A stretch of DNA of 64,000 bases from assembly GCA_031292305.1 (NCBI GenBank), contig JARLHJ010000034.1, forward strand, positions 1-64,000. The letters run 5' to 3'. Made by a program: the position numbers and the translations under genes. Within the stretch, counting starts at the first letter, position 1; every line of letters starts with the position of its first letter. Below the pieces are notes generated by a model that saw only the letters and a program-made list of their open reading frames with translations, did not search any database and had not been told where the DNA came from. This DNA comes from Candidatus Babeliales bacterium (GTDB lineage Bacteria; Babelota; Babeliae; Babelales; JABDEC01). Shown here one piece after another: positions 41,819-49,730 of the stretch.

Positions 41819-41879
41819 ATAAACTCCCGTTAAAATATGTTAACATGTTAAAAACCTTCAATAACTTAAAATAATTAAT

Positions 41880-42578
41880 ATGAAAAAACAATATTTCTTT
41901 GTTGCTAATTTTAAAAGCTATTTAACCTTTAAAGAAGAGATTAAATGGTGCTCTAATAATGTTAAAGAATTAGCGATACTGTCACAAGATAACAAAATTA
42001 TAATCTGTCCTTCATTTGTTTCTATGGGTTTAGTTAAGGGAATAGAATTAGGTGCGCAAAATTGTTCAAACTTTGGTGTTGGTGCATATACAGGTGAAAT
42101 ATCTGCAGAATCTTTGGCCCAATTAGATATTAAATATTGCCTTGTTGGCCATAGTGAACGCAGACAATACTTTAATGAAACCAATGAAAATCTTGAAAAA
42201 AAGATTGAACAATTATTTAAAAATAATATTGTCCCAATTTTATGTATTGGTGAATCACATCAAGAATATTTAACTGGTAAAACTCAGGAGGTTTTACTTG
42301 CTCAACTAAATGTCTTGAAGAAGGTTTCAAAAGAAATAATAATTGCATATGAACCGATATGGGCGATAGGGACAGGTCTAACGCCAGAAGTAGAATATAT
42401 AGATAAAATTTATAATTTTATTAATAAATTAATGGATAATAAGTACAAAATTTTGTATGGTGGTAGTGTTAATCAGGATTTAGCTCAAAAATTGAAACAA
42501 TTTACAAAAATTGATGGTTTTTTGATAGGAAAAGCTAGTACTAGTTTTCAAGAGTTCAAAAAAATAGTATTATCTTAA
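41880..42578 (+). CDS. tpiA: Triosephosphate isomerase
   Basis: TpiA interconverts dihydroxyacetone phosphate and glyceraldehyde 3-phosphate in glycolysis. Residues are visible for the whole active site: Asn/Lys in VANFKSY, the catalytic His near residue 91 in CLVGHSERR, and the catalytic Glu near residue 157 in IIAYEPIWAIGTG with the flexible loop GTGLTPE. The phosphate-binding YGGSVN and GFLIGKAS also stand. The length of 232 is slightly short of the usual 250. There is little ribosome binding site before the ATG; transcription may start very close to it. Confidence 0.96.
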   Translation: MKKQYFFVANFKSYLTFKEEIKWCSNNVKELAILSQDNKIIICPSFVSMGLVKGIELGAQNCSNFGVGAYTGEISAESLAQLDIKYCLVGHSERRQYFNETNENLEKKIEQLFKNNIVPILCIGESHQEYLTGKTQEVLLAQLNVLKKVSKEIIIAYEPIWAIGTGLTPEVEYIDKIYNFINKLMDNKYKILYGGSVNQDLAQKLKQFTKIDGFLIGKASTSFQEFKKIVLS

Positions 42579-42595
42579 GGTGGATAGTTAATATG

Positions 42596-42632
42596 ATGCT
42601 CTCACCCTTCGACAAACTCAGGGCGAGCTGAT
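42596..42632. repeat. Intergenic palindromic element
   Basis: CTCACCCTTCGAC and ACTCAGGGCGAG form an imperfect hairpin, GC-rich compared with its surroundings, in the gap between tpiA and secG. It shares CACCCTTCG with the palindrome inside mnmE. It may be a REP-like element. Confidence 0.55.
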
Positions 42633-42695
42633 AAAAAATAGTACAATGCTAACTTGGTGAGTTTCGAACCATGCAAGCAATCACTCGGAGAAAAA

Positions 42696-43004
42696 ATGTT
42701 AAACGGTTTAATTTCTTTCGCGTTCTCATCTTCATGCATCCTTTTAATTCTTATGATATTAATCCAAAAAGGTAAAGGCAGTATGGGTCTAGGCCAAATG
42801 GGTGGACAAAGCCAGATGCTATTTGGTAGCAGTGGTGGTCAAGATATAATGCAAAAAACCACTTGGGTTTTAGGCGTAATTTTAATTTTTGGATCATTAG
42901 GTATTGCACTTTTAAAATCAAGACAACACCAAGTTACAGGTTTTGCTCCACAAGAACAAACAATGCCAATTAATAATGCTCAAGAACCTATAGAACAAGA
43001 ATAA
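42696..43004 (+). CDS. secG: Preprotein translocase subunit SecG
   Basis: SecG assists SecYE and SecA in moving proteins across the inner membrane. The start at 42696 follows CTCGGAGAAAAA and fits the family; the frame upstream from 42654 is not conserved. Two membrane helices (ISFAFSSSCILLILMILIQK; TTWVLGVILIFGSLGIALLK) flank the typical glycine-rich loop GKGSMGLGQMGGQSQMLFGS. The C-terminal 25 residues are polar. The length of 102 is normal. The gene precedes mlaE by nine bases, a probable co-transcript of export and lipid-transport genes. Confidence 0.93.
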   Translation: MLNGLISFAFSSSCILLILMILIQKGKGSMGLGQMGGQSQMLFGSSGGQDIMQKTTWVLGVILIFGSLGIALLKSRQHQVTGFAPQEQTMPINNAQEPIEQE

Positions 43005-43013
43005 GGAGCAGCT

Positions 43014-43826
43014 TTGGTGGTAAAGCTACGTGTCCTTGCAAGCCTTGGCTTAGTAGGATTAGATTTTATTGGTAGCTCTGCAATCAAAGCCTTTGATATT
43101 GTAGGTGATTTTAGTTTATTTTTACTTGATATGTTTAAAACATTGTTTGGTACAAAATTAAAATTTTCTAAATTTCTTTTTCATATGGAAAAAATAGGTG
43201 TTAACTCATTTGCTATATCAGCAATAACCGGTTGTTTTGCAGGTGCAGTTTTAACTATTCAAAGTTATAAAGGCTTTAAGCAATTTGGTGGAGAACAGTT
43301 TATTGGACCAGTTGTATCTTTGGCAATGGCTCGTGAGCTTGGGCCAGTTTTGACAGGTTTTATGGTTGCAGGAAGAGCTGGTTCTGCAATTGCAGCAGAA
43401 ATTGCTACAATGCAAATTACGGAACAAATTGATGCATTAAAAACACTATGCATTAATGTACAACAATATTTAATTGTGCCGCGCATTTTGGCGGGTGCAG
43501 TGATTTTGCCATTTTTAGCATTGTTTTCTATGATGTTTGGCGTTGCAGGTGGATATTTAGTTTCTGTGTATACATTGGGTATAAATCCAGAAGAATATAC
43601 TTCAGGTATAAAATCGCTTGTGGAATTTTCAGACATTATAGGTGGATTAATAAAAGCTAGTGTTTTTGGATTTATTCTAACAGCTGTTGGTTCTTATAAA
43701 GGTTATACTGCAAAAGATGGTGCACGTGGTGTGGGAATTGCTACTACACAAAGCGTAGTAGTGAGCTCTATTTTAATAATTATAGCTAACTATTTTTTAG
43801 CAGTGATTTTGTTTGGGCCATCATGA
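43014..43826 (+). CDS. mlaE: MlaE/YrbE-family ABC transporter permease
   Basis: MlaE-type permeases, with an MlaF-type ATPase, move phospholipids between the membranes. The start is TTG at 43014, or the next codon GTG at 43017; AAGGAG stands directly upstream of both. The family blocks are ISAITGCFAGAVLTIQSYKG, the signature ARELGPVLTGFMVAGRAGSA, AEIATMQITEQIDALKTL and VPRILAGAVILPFLALFS. Five to six membrane helices are visible. The four-base overlap with the ATPase gene is typical. No MlaD substrate-binding gene follows, and a small exported protein gene stands in its place. Confidence 0.93.
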   Translation: MVVKLRVLASLGLVGLDFIGSSAIKAFDIVGDFSLFLLDMFKTLFGTKLKFSKFLFHMEKIGVNSFAISAITGCFAGAVLTIQSYKGFKQFGGEQFIGPVVSLAMARELGPVLTGFMVAGRAGSAIAAEIATMQITEQIDALKTLCINVQQYLIVPRILAGAVILPFLALFSMMFGVAGGYLVSVYTLGINPEEYTSGIKSLVEFSDIIGGLIKASVFGFILTAVGSYKGYTAKDGARGVGIATTQSVVVSSILIIIANYFLAVILFGPS

Positions 43827-44578
43827 TAGAAATAAAAAAATTAAAAAAAGAATTTAATAATAGGTGGATCACTAAGGGCGTTGACTTGGTAATTCCTGCG
43901 CATCAGATGACAGTTATTATTGGTAGATCTGGCGAAGGAAAATCTGTTCTTTTAAAACAGATAATCGGTCTTATAAAACCAACATCGGGCAATATTATTA
44001 TAGATGGTAAAGATATAACTTTATTGCATAAACATAAATGTGAAGAAGTCTTCAGAAAAGTTGGTTATGTCTTTCAGTTTGCTGCATTATTAGACTCTTT
44101 AAATGTTTATGAAAATGTGGGAATTACATTAATAGAAAATGGAGTCCCCCACGACAACGTATTGCGTATTGTAAAAGAAAAGCTTGCGTTGGTTAATTTA
44201 AAGCAAGATATTCTTTATAAATATCCATCAGAGCTTTCCGGTGGTATGAAAAAGCGAGTAGGTTTAGCAAGAACATTGGTCACTAGTCCAGAAATAATTT
44301 TATATGATGAGCCAACAACAGGGTTAGATCCAATAACGGTGCGCATTATACATGAGCTTATGTTTGATATGCAAAAAAAATTAAATTTAACTTCTGTAGT
44401 AATTTCTCATGACATAGAAATTTTTAAATTTGCTGACAATGTGGCGTTGCTTCAAGACGGCCAGATTAAATTTTTTGGAGATTCTAAAACAATTTGGGAA
44501 TCTACAAATCCATATATTTATCAATTCATTAGAGGTCTTCCTGAAGGACCTATAAAAAATGAAGTACAAGAAGATTAA
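43823..44578 (+). CDS. mlaF: MlaF-family ABC transporter ATP-binding protein
   Basis: The ATPase partner of the MlaE-like permease. Walker A is IIGRSGEGKSVLLKQIIG, the Q-loop is YVFQFAALLDSLNVYENV, the ABC signature is LSGGMKKRVGLARTL, Walker B is IILYDEPTTGLDP, and the H-loop is VVISHDIE. FDMQKKLNLTSVVISHD is characteristic of the Mla group. The length of 251 is normal. The start overlaps mlaE by ATGA. The system would maintain outer-membrane lipid balance, or import host lipids; the direction cannot be read from the sequence. Confidence 0.94.
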   Translation: MIEIKKLKKEFNNRWITKGVDLVIPAHQMTVIIGRSGEGKSVLLKQIIGLIKPTSGNIIIDGKDITLLHKHKCEEVFRKVGYVFQFAALLDSLNVYENVGITLIENGVPHDNVLRIVKEKLALVNLKQDILYKYPSELSGGMKKRVGLARTLVTSPEIILYDEPTTGLDPITVRIIHELMFDMQKKLNLTSVVISHDIEIFKFADNVALLQDGQIKFFGDSKTIWESTNPYIYQFIRGLPEGPIKNEVQED

Positions 44579-44581
44579 ACA

Positions 44582-45118
44582 ATGAAAATAATTATATTGT
44601 TATTATGTATTGCTAGCACTTTGTTTGTTGCTGCATCAGAAAATTTAAATTGTAAGATTTGCAATATAAATGTTCAAGAAATTAAAATGTTGCATGATCG
44701 GGATTCTCATCTTGAAGCTACTGATTTGTTATTATATTTATTAAAAAATAATAATTATTCAGAACTTTACGTACGATTAGTTGATTATGGTTTAATGCCT
44801 CATGATTTTGTAATTGAACTACAAATATCAAATCATAAAATCTCTAAAAAAATACAACAAAAATTACAAGGTATTACCCTAAGAAGAATTTATAGAAGTA
44901 TTGATGCTTGGTTTAATGCTTATAATTCTAAAAATTTAATACCATATATAAAATTATTTAGGTACTGTAAAAGATATTACAAATTATGTAATTCGTTTAA
45001 AGTTATTCATCATGATATATCTAAAATAAGTAGAAAAATTATATGTAAATTAATAATTGCATTAGAACAAGGCGATCAACAAGCAATTGATTTTTTTAAT
45101 GGCAATATACCTAAATAA
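44582..45118 (+). CDS. Exported protein of unknown function
   Basis: A 178-residue protein with a signal peptide (MKIIILLLCIASTLFVAASE) and a CKIC motif directly after it (NLNCKICNINVQE). The rest is helical and basic (ISRKIICKLIIALEQGD; LIPYIKLFRYCKRYYKLCN). The CKIC and the basic helical tail recall the exported RING proteins at 3193-4456, but the other zinc ligands are absent, so it may be a degenerate relative; this is speculation. It starts three bases after mlaF, at the place where mlaD usually stands, but it has no MCE domain. Confidence 0.6.
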   Translation: MKIIILLLCIASTLFVAASENLNCKICNINVQEIKMLHDRDSHLEATDLLLYLLKNNNYSELYVRLVDYGLMPHDFVIELQISNHKISKKIQQKLQGITLRRIYRSIDAWFNAYNSKNLIPYIKLFRYCKRYYKLCNSFKVIHHDISKISRKIICKLIIALEQGDQQAIDFFNGNIPK

Positions 45119-45218
45119 ATAATATATGTTTATATTTAGCAGTTATTGTAAGTTAATGTGGTGGTAACTGTTAATTTTTTTAAATCAAATAATAATTAGA
45201 AGATCAAGGCATAATACT

Positions 45219-46493
45219 ATGATTCAAAAAGTTAAAGGTACGCAAGATTTTATAGATTTAACATTATTTAATTTTATTAGAAATCAAACAGAAAAACATT
45301 TAGCAGAATATAATTACACACAAATTGCTACGCCAATTATAGAACATACTGAGTTGTTTTTAAGGTCATTAGGGCAACATACTGATGTTGTCAGCAAAGA
45401 AATGTTTATAATTCAGCCAAAGACTGAGTCTCAGGAATTAAATAGCCTAAAAGAACAAATCTGTTTGCGCCCAGAAGCTACAGCTGCAACAGTACGTGCA
45501 TTTATAGAAAATAGCATTACAGATTTGCCTTGGAAAGTTTTTGTAATGGGACCAATGTTCCGTTACGAACGTCCACAAAAAGGTAGATTTAGACAATTTC
45601 ATCAAATAAGCATTGAAATTATTGGCGCGAAGTCCATATCACAGGATGCGTTATTAATAAAAATGCTTGATCAATTGTTCAAAAAGAAATTTTTGTTAGA
45701 TAATTATGCAATATTGTTAAACTTTTTGGGTTGCTATGACGATAGAGCAAAATTTAACGAAGTTTTAAAAGCATTTTTAAAAACAGTAGACGATAAAATT
45801 TGTGATACTTGTCGTGAACGTAAAAATAAAAACCCATTGCGTATTTTTGACTGTAAGAACCCAGTTTGTAAAGAGATTTATAAAGATGCTCCAAAGACTA
45901 CAGATGTACTGTGTGCATCTTGTCAGGCAGAATGGGAATCGTTAAAAACCACTTTAGAGTTAATTGCAGTTTCTTATGCATTTGCGCCAACTTTAGTGCG
46001 TGGCTTAGATTATTACGATAAAACAGTTTTTGAATTCGTCAGTGATAACTTAGGGGCACAGAATGCTTTCTGCGGTGGCGGTAGATACGACAGATTAATT
46101 AGTGAAATAAGTGAAAACAAACAAGACCACCCTGCAATTGGCGCAGCTATAGGTGTTGAAAGATTAATTTTACTCTTAGAGCTGATAAAAGATAAATTAC
46201 CTATTGCACATCAAACAGAGCTAAATGTTATTTTACCATTGTCAACTAAACAACACATTTTAGCCTTGTTATTAACAAACGAACTACATGCTAAAGGTCT
46301 AAATTGTGACGTATTATTAGAAGATACATCAGTTAAAAATTTAATGCGTAAGGCAAATAAGCTAGGCGCTAAGCATTGTTTAATCCTAGGTGAAGACGAA
46401 CAGGCAAATTTAGAGGTTACTGTAAAAAATATGATGACCGGTGAAGAAAAACGGGTTAAGCAATCTGATGTTGCTGTCTATTTAAAAGGTTAA
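45219..46493 (+). CDS. hisS: Histidine--tRNA ligase
   Basis: HisRS charges tRNA-His. Class II motifs are visible: motif 1 YNYTQIATPIIEHTELFLR, motif 2 KVFVMGPMFRYERPQKGRF, then RQFHQISIEIIG, the HisRS-specific LVRGLDYYDKTVFEF (HisA) and FCGGGRYDRLI, and motif 3 PAIGAAIGVERLILLLEL. The C-terminal anticodon-binding domain covers about residues 335-420. The four cysteines in CDTCRERKNK, FDCKNPVCK and LCASC form a zinc-type insertion, as seen in many bacterial HisRS. The length of 424 is normal. AAGATCAAGGCATAATACT precedes the ATG. Confidence 0.97.
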   Translation: MIQKVKGTQDFIDLTLFNFIRNQTEKHLAEYNYTQIATPIIEHTELFLRSLGQHTDVVSKEMFIIQPKTESQELNSLKEQICLRPEATAATVRAFIENSITDLPWKVFVMGPMFRYERPQKGRFRQFHQISIEIIGAKSISQDALLIKMLDQLFKKKFLLDNYAILLNFLGCYDDRAKFNEVLKAFLKTVDDKICDTCRERKNKNPLRIFDCKNPVCKEIYKDAPKTTDVLCASCQAEWESLKTTLELIAVSYAFAPTLVRGLDYYDKTVFEFVSDNLGAQNAFCGGGRYDRLISEISENKQDHPAIGAAIGVERLILLLELIKDKLPIAHQTELNVILPLSTKQHILALLLTNELHAKGLNCDVLLEDTSVKNLMRKANKLGAKHCLILGEDEQANLEVTVKNMMTGEEKRVKQSDVAVYLKG

Positions 46494-46503
46494 AAAATTA
46501 ATG

Positions 46504-46524
46504 CCCCGCAATGTTGCGGGGTTT
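46504..46524 (+). terminator. Rho-independent terminator of hisS
   Basis: CCCCGCAA pairs perfectly with TTGCGGGG around a TG loop and is followed by TTT and an AT-rich tail. It stands ten bases after the hisS stop codon. Confidence 0.9.
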
Positions 46525-46610
46525 CATTTTCTTCTTAACTTTTCTGCTAAAATAATTTACTCTTAGATAATAATTATGAATATTAACATTTATCTAGGGC
46601 GTTTTTAATA

Positions 46611-49600
46611 ATGAAAAAAATATTTAATTTTCTTGTTTTAATTCTGAGTTTACAAGTATATAGTCTCTTTGCCAATCCAATGCATGAAGCTGCAGCACGT
46701 GGTGACGTGCAAAGTCTTAAGTTGTTGACGCAAGATGAAATTGATATGTTTAAAGATGAATTTGACGCGAATGGAGATTGTCCAATTCATTGTGCTGCAA
46801 AAAATTTACAAATTAGCGTAATTGCTTTTTTGTTACATAATGACGTATTAATAAATAGTCTAAATAAAAATGGTGAGACAATATTACATATATTTGCCGA
46901 TGATGTTAAAAAAGACAACTCAGAGGCTATTTATTTTGCATTAAATAGAGGTGCATTTATAAATGCGCAAGATGGTATTTATAACTCTACGGCAATGCAT
47001 AGAGCCATTTCTGCTAATAATAGTGCACATGTAAACGCCTTTTTAAATTTTAGAACAAGTAACCCTCAAAATCATTTAAATTTAACTGTTCAAAATAAAT
47101 TTGGGCAAACAGCATTAATGTTAGCCCATGCATTTCACTCACAAGGTTATGATAGATCTGCAATTATAAGTATTATTGATTCTGTGCTTGCGTCTGGGCA
47201 TGTTGCAATGCCAATGCAATTTAATCCATCGATGTTTCCGGCTTCAGCAGAAATGCCATATACTCCTATGTATTATCCGGCACCTATGCCTTATCAAACA
47301 ATACAGAATTATGGACAAGATCTTGCAAACAAAGCACCTAAAAGAAATCGTCGCAAGATAAAAGCTCCTGTCGTTGCACAAGAACAAGTGGCGTTAGATT
47401 TATCTGAAAAAAAAGAACAAGAGCAAGTTCAACCAGAGAATGCACAACTGGTAGAGCAACTAGTGGCTACGCCAGCAGTTGAAGACGCTCAACCAAATAT
47501 GATTGTCGATCAGTCTGAGATCAAAGTTGAATTATCACAAGAAGAATATCCACCATTATCAGCTCTGAAATCTAAAGAATCGCCAATTATAAAGAAAAAA
47601 TCCAAAGTAGGAAACGCTAAAAAGAAAGCTGTGAAACCAGAGCCAGAAGTGGTTGTGCCTATCGTTATGTCTCAAGTTGAGCTTGAAGAAGTTGCAAATG
47701 CTCAAGTTCATGCAGTGCAAGTTAGTAAGTCTAATCCTGTTTTGACGCAAAAAGTTTCATCGAATTCAGATGAAGAGTTTGCAAAAGAAGCAATAGAAAA
47801 AGTAGATAAAGTTAAATCTGGATTAAGTAAGCATAAGTTAGAAAAGCAAAAAAAATTAGCGGCTAAAGCAAAAATATTATTAGCAAAAAGTAAAAAGAGC
47901 AAACAAGCTCCTAAGCTTAAAGCAGTAAGTAGCTCTGTAAGCTTATCTGGTTCAGAAAGTAGTTTTGAAGACTTTGAAAATAATGACTCAGGCCCAGAAG
48001 ATTTTGAACTTGTTGAAGCATATGATGCAACTGACGAATCCAAAAAGCAAATACTACAAGTTAAAAAAGACTTAAGATTGCATGATGCAATTAGCAAGCT
48101 TAAATCTTTTGAAGAAATTGAGCCGTTAGTTACAATGCAAGCTATAAACACACCTGATAATGATGTTAATTTCCCAGTACACCTTGCATCAATATTTAAA
48201 AATATAGAAGTATGTAAAAAGATAGTTCAGGTATTAGTAGAAAATATTGCTGATAAAGATGAATTAAAAGAAAAAATAAACGTAGCGAATGGAGCAGGTA
48301 GAACTGCACTTTATTATGCAATTGAAAAAAAGGATATGGAAATAGTAGATTACTTGTTATCAAAAGACGCAGATCGTGATTTATTGCCAGAAAAAACTAA
48401 TAATAAACTTATTGTTATGGAGCATGCAAGAGAACTTAAAGCATTGCAAGATGCATCAGAAGAATCACAATCTGCTTTTGTTGCAGCGAGTTCAGTTGCT
48501 GCAAGTTCATCATCTAAGCATGAAGATTTAAGCAATGAACAAGTTAAATTATTAAAAAATAATATCCAAGATTCTCAAACAACAGAAGAAGAAAGTTTTA
48601 ATAATTATTTCATAGCATTTATAATGTCTATTATCGCCGGTAAATATAAAGAAGTAAAAGCATGGGTTGATAATTTCCCAGTTTTAGCAACGATGCGCGA
48701 TGGCAATGAAATGAGTGCATTGCATGTTGCTGTTATAAACAATTCTCATAAAAATAGTTTTAAAATCATCAAATTATTAGCTGATCGTAATCCAAAAGCA
48801 ATACTTCTAGATATTGATTCAACTGAATTGCATCCACTGAATTATGCCATTTCTTTGGGTGATGTTGAAGTTTGTAAATACTTTTGTTTCAAATTAAGGT
48901 CAGTACCAATAATGAACTATGCTGTTATTTTTGAAGAGTTAATTGTTTTTGCTAACCAAGAAATGGAACAAAGTAAAAATGCTAAAAAAAATAATAAAAT
49001 TAAAGACATTATAAGATTATTACAAGATGCTTTAAAATTTTTTAAAGTGATGCATAAAAATAATACACTGGCACATGCATTGATTAATGGAACTCAAGTC
49101 GGTAAATATAATTATATTGATAAGAGCAAATTAAATTCACTTTTGGTGGGCCATGTTAAGCAATATGTCAAATCTAAATTGCCGGTTGTTCGCGAAGAAA
49201 TTAAAGAAATAATTTCAGCAGGCGCTAATTTAAAAGAAATTAATGATAATGGATGGTATTGCTTGCATATATTTGCAGCATTGGGCGATGCAGATATAGT
49301 GGAGCTTTTGCTTAAGCATGGAGCAGATCCAGCAGCGCAAGATAATTTAGGAAATACACCATTGCATGTTGCTCTGGAACATGAAAACAAAGAGGTTGTA
49401 GCTAAATTAAGTTATCCAGGGGAACATCTTTTAGTCAAAAATAACGAGTTTCTTACTCCTATGTTATTGTCAGAAGTTAAGGCACCAGAATATTTCGACT
49501 TACTTACAAAACATGCAGATGTAAGCCATAAGCAATTGCTACAAGATATCCATGATGTTAGAGCTCATGATGTAGATAATAAATATGCAAAATTGGATGA

Positions 49601-49730
49601 TTTAAAACAATTTGTCTTAAATGTTTTAGCAAATTCATCAGAAGAATTTGATACGCATCAAGTTGTTTTTCATGAAGCAGAGTCAGAAGATGATCAAAAA
49701 GAACATTCTCAAGCATTAATTGAGCAATAA
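46611..49730 (+). CDS. Exported ankyrin-repeat protein 1 of 6
   Basis: A 1039-residue protein. A signal peptide (MKKIFNFLVLILSLQVYSLF) leads into an N-terminal ankyrin domain (residues 24-180; PMHEAAARGDVQSLKLL, GETILHIFADDV, TAMHRAISANN). A Pro/Tyr/Met-rich linker (MFPASAEMPYTPMYYPAPMP) and a long acidic/Gln-rich stretch follow, then a basic block (SGLSKHKLEKQKKLAAKAK). A second ankyrin block opens at about residue 484 (KKDLRLHDAISK), then comes a Ser run (ASSVAASSSS), a third (MSALHVAVINNSHKN), and a fourth at about 870-965 (LHIFAALGDADIVELLLKHG). Ankyrin repeats bind proteins. TAGGGCGTTTTTAATA precedes the ATG, a sequence that recurs before ankyrin protein 4. Host-protein binding is inferred. 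Confidence 0.88.
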   Translation: MKKIFNFLVLILSLQVYSLFANPMHEAAARGDVQSLKLLTQDEIDMFKDEFDANGDCPIHCAAKNLQISVIAFLLHNDVLINSLNKNGETILHIFADDVKKDNSEAIYFALNRGAFINAQDGIYNSTAMHRAISANNSAHVNAFLNFRTSNPQNHLNLTVQNKFGQTALMLAHAFHSQGYDRSAIISIIDSVLASGHVAMPMQFNPSMFPASAEMPYTPMYYPAPMPYQTIQNYGQDLANKAPKRNRRKIKAPVVAQEQVALDLSEKKEQEQVQPENAQLVEQLVATPAVEDAQPNMIVDQSEIKVELSQEEYPPLSALKSKESPIIKKKSKVGNAKKKAVKPEPEVVVPIVMSQVELEEVANAQVHAVQVSKSNPVLTQKVSSNSDEEFAKEAIEKVDKVKSGLSKHKLEKQKKLAAKAKILLAKSKKSKQAPKLKAVSSSVSLSGSESSFEDFENNDSGPEDFELVEAYDATDESKKQILQVKKDLRLHDAISKLKSFEEIEPLVTMQAINTPDNDVNFPVHLASIFKNIEVCKKIVQVLVENIADKDELKEKINVANGAGRTALYYAIEKKDMEIVDYLLSKDADRDLLPEKTNNKLIVMEHARELKALQDASEESQSAFVAASSVAASSSSKHEDLSNEQVKLLKNNIQDSQTTEEESFNNYFIAFIMSIIAGKYKEVKAWVDNFPVLATMRDGNEMSALHVAVINNSHKNSFKIIKLLADRNPKAILLDIDSTELHPLNYAISLGDVEVCKYFCFKLRSVPIMNYAVIFEELIVFANQEMEQSKNAKKNNKIKDIIRLLQDALKFFKVMHKNNTLAHALINGTQVGKYNYIDKSKLNSLLVGHVKQYVKSKLPVVREEIKEIISAGANLKEINDNGWYCLHIFAALGDADIVELLLKHGADPAAQDNLGNTPLHVALEHENKEVVAKLSYPGEHLLVKNNEFLTPMLLSEVKAPEYFDLLTKHADVSHKQLLQDIHDVRAHDVDNKYAKLDDLKQFVLNVLANSSEEFDTHQVVFHEAESEDDQKEHSQALIEQ
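48291..48378 (+). repeat. Near-identical DNA block shared with ankyrin gene 2 (copy 1)
   Basis: Eighty-eight bases encoding GRTALYYAIEKKDMEIVDYL and the following residues match 51420-51507 with a single difference, third-codon positions included. The rest of the two genes is much more diverged. This points to recent gene conversion or duplication. Confidence 0.85.
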
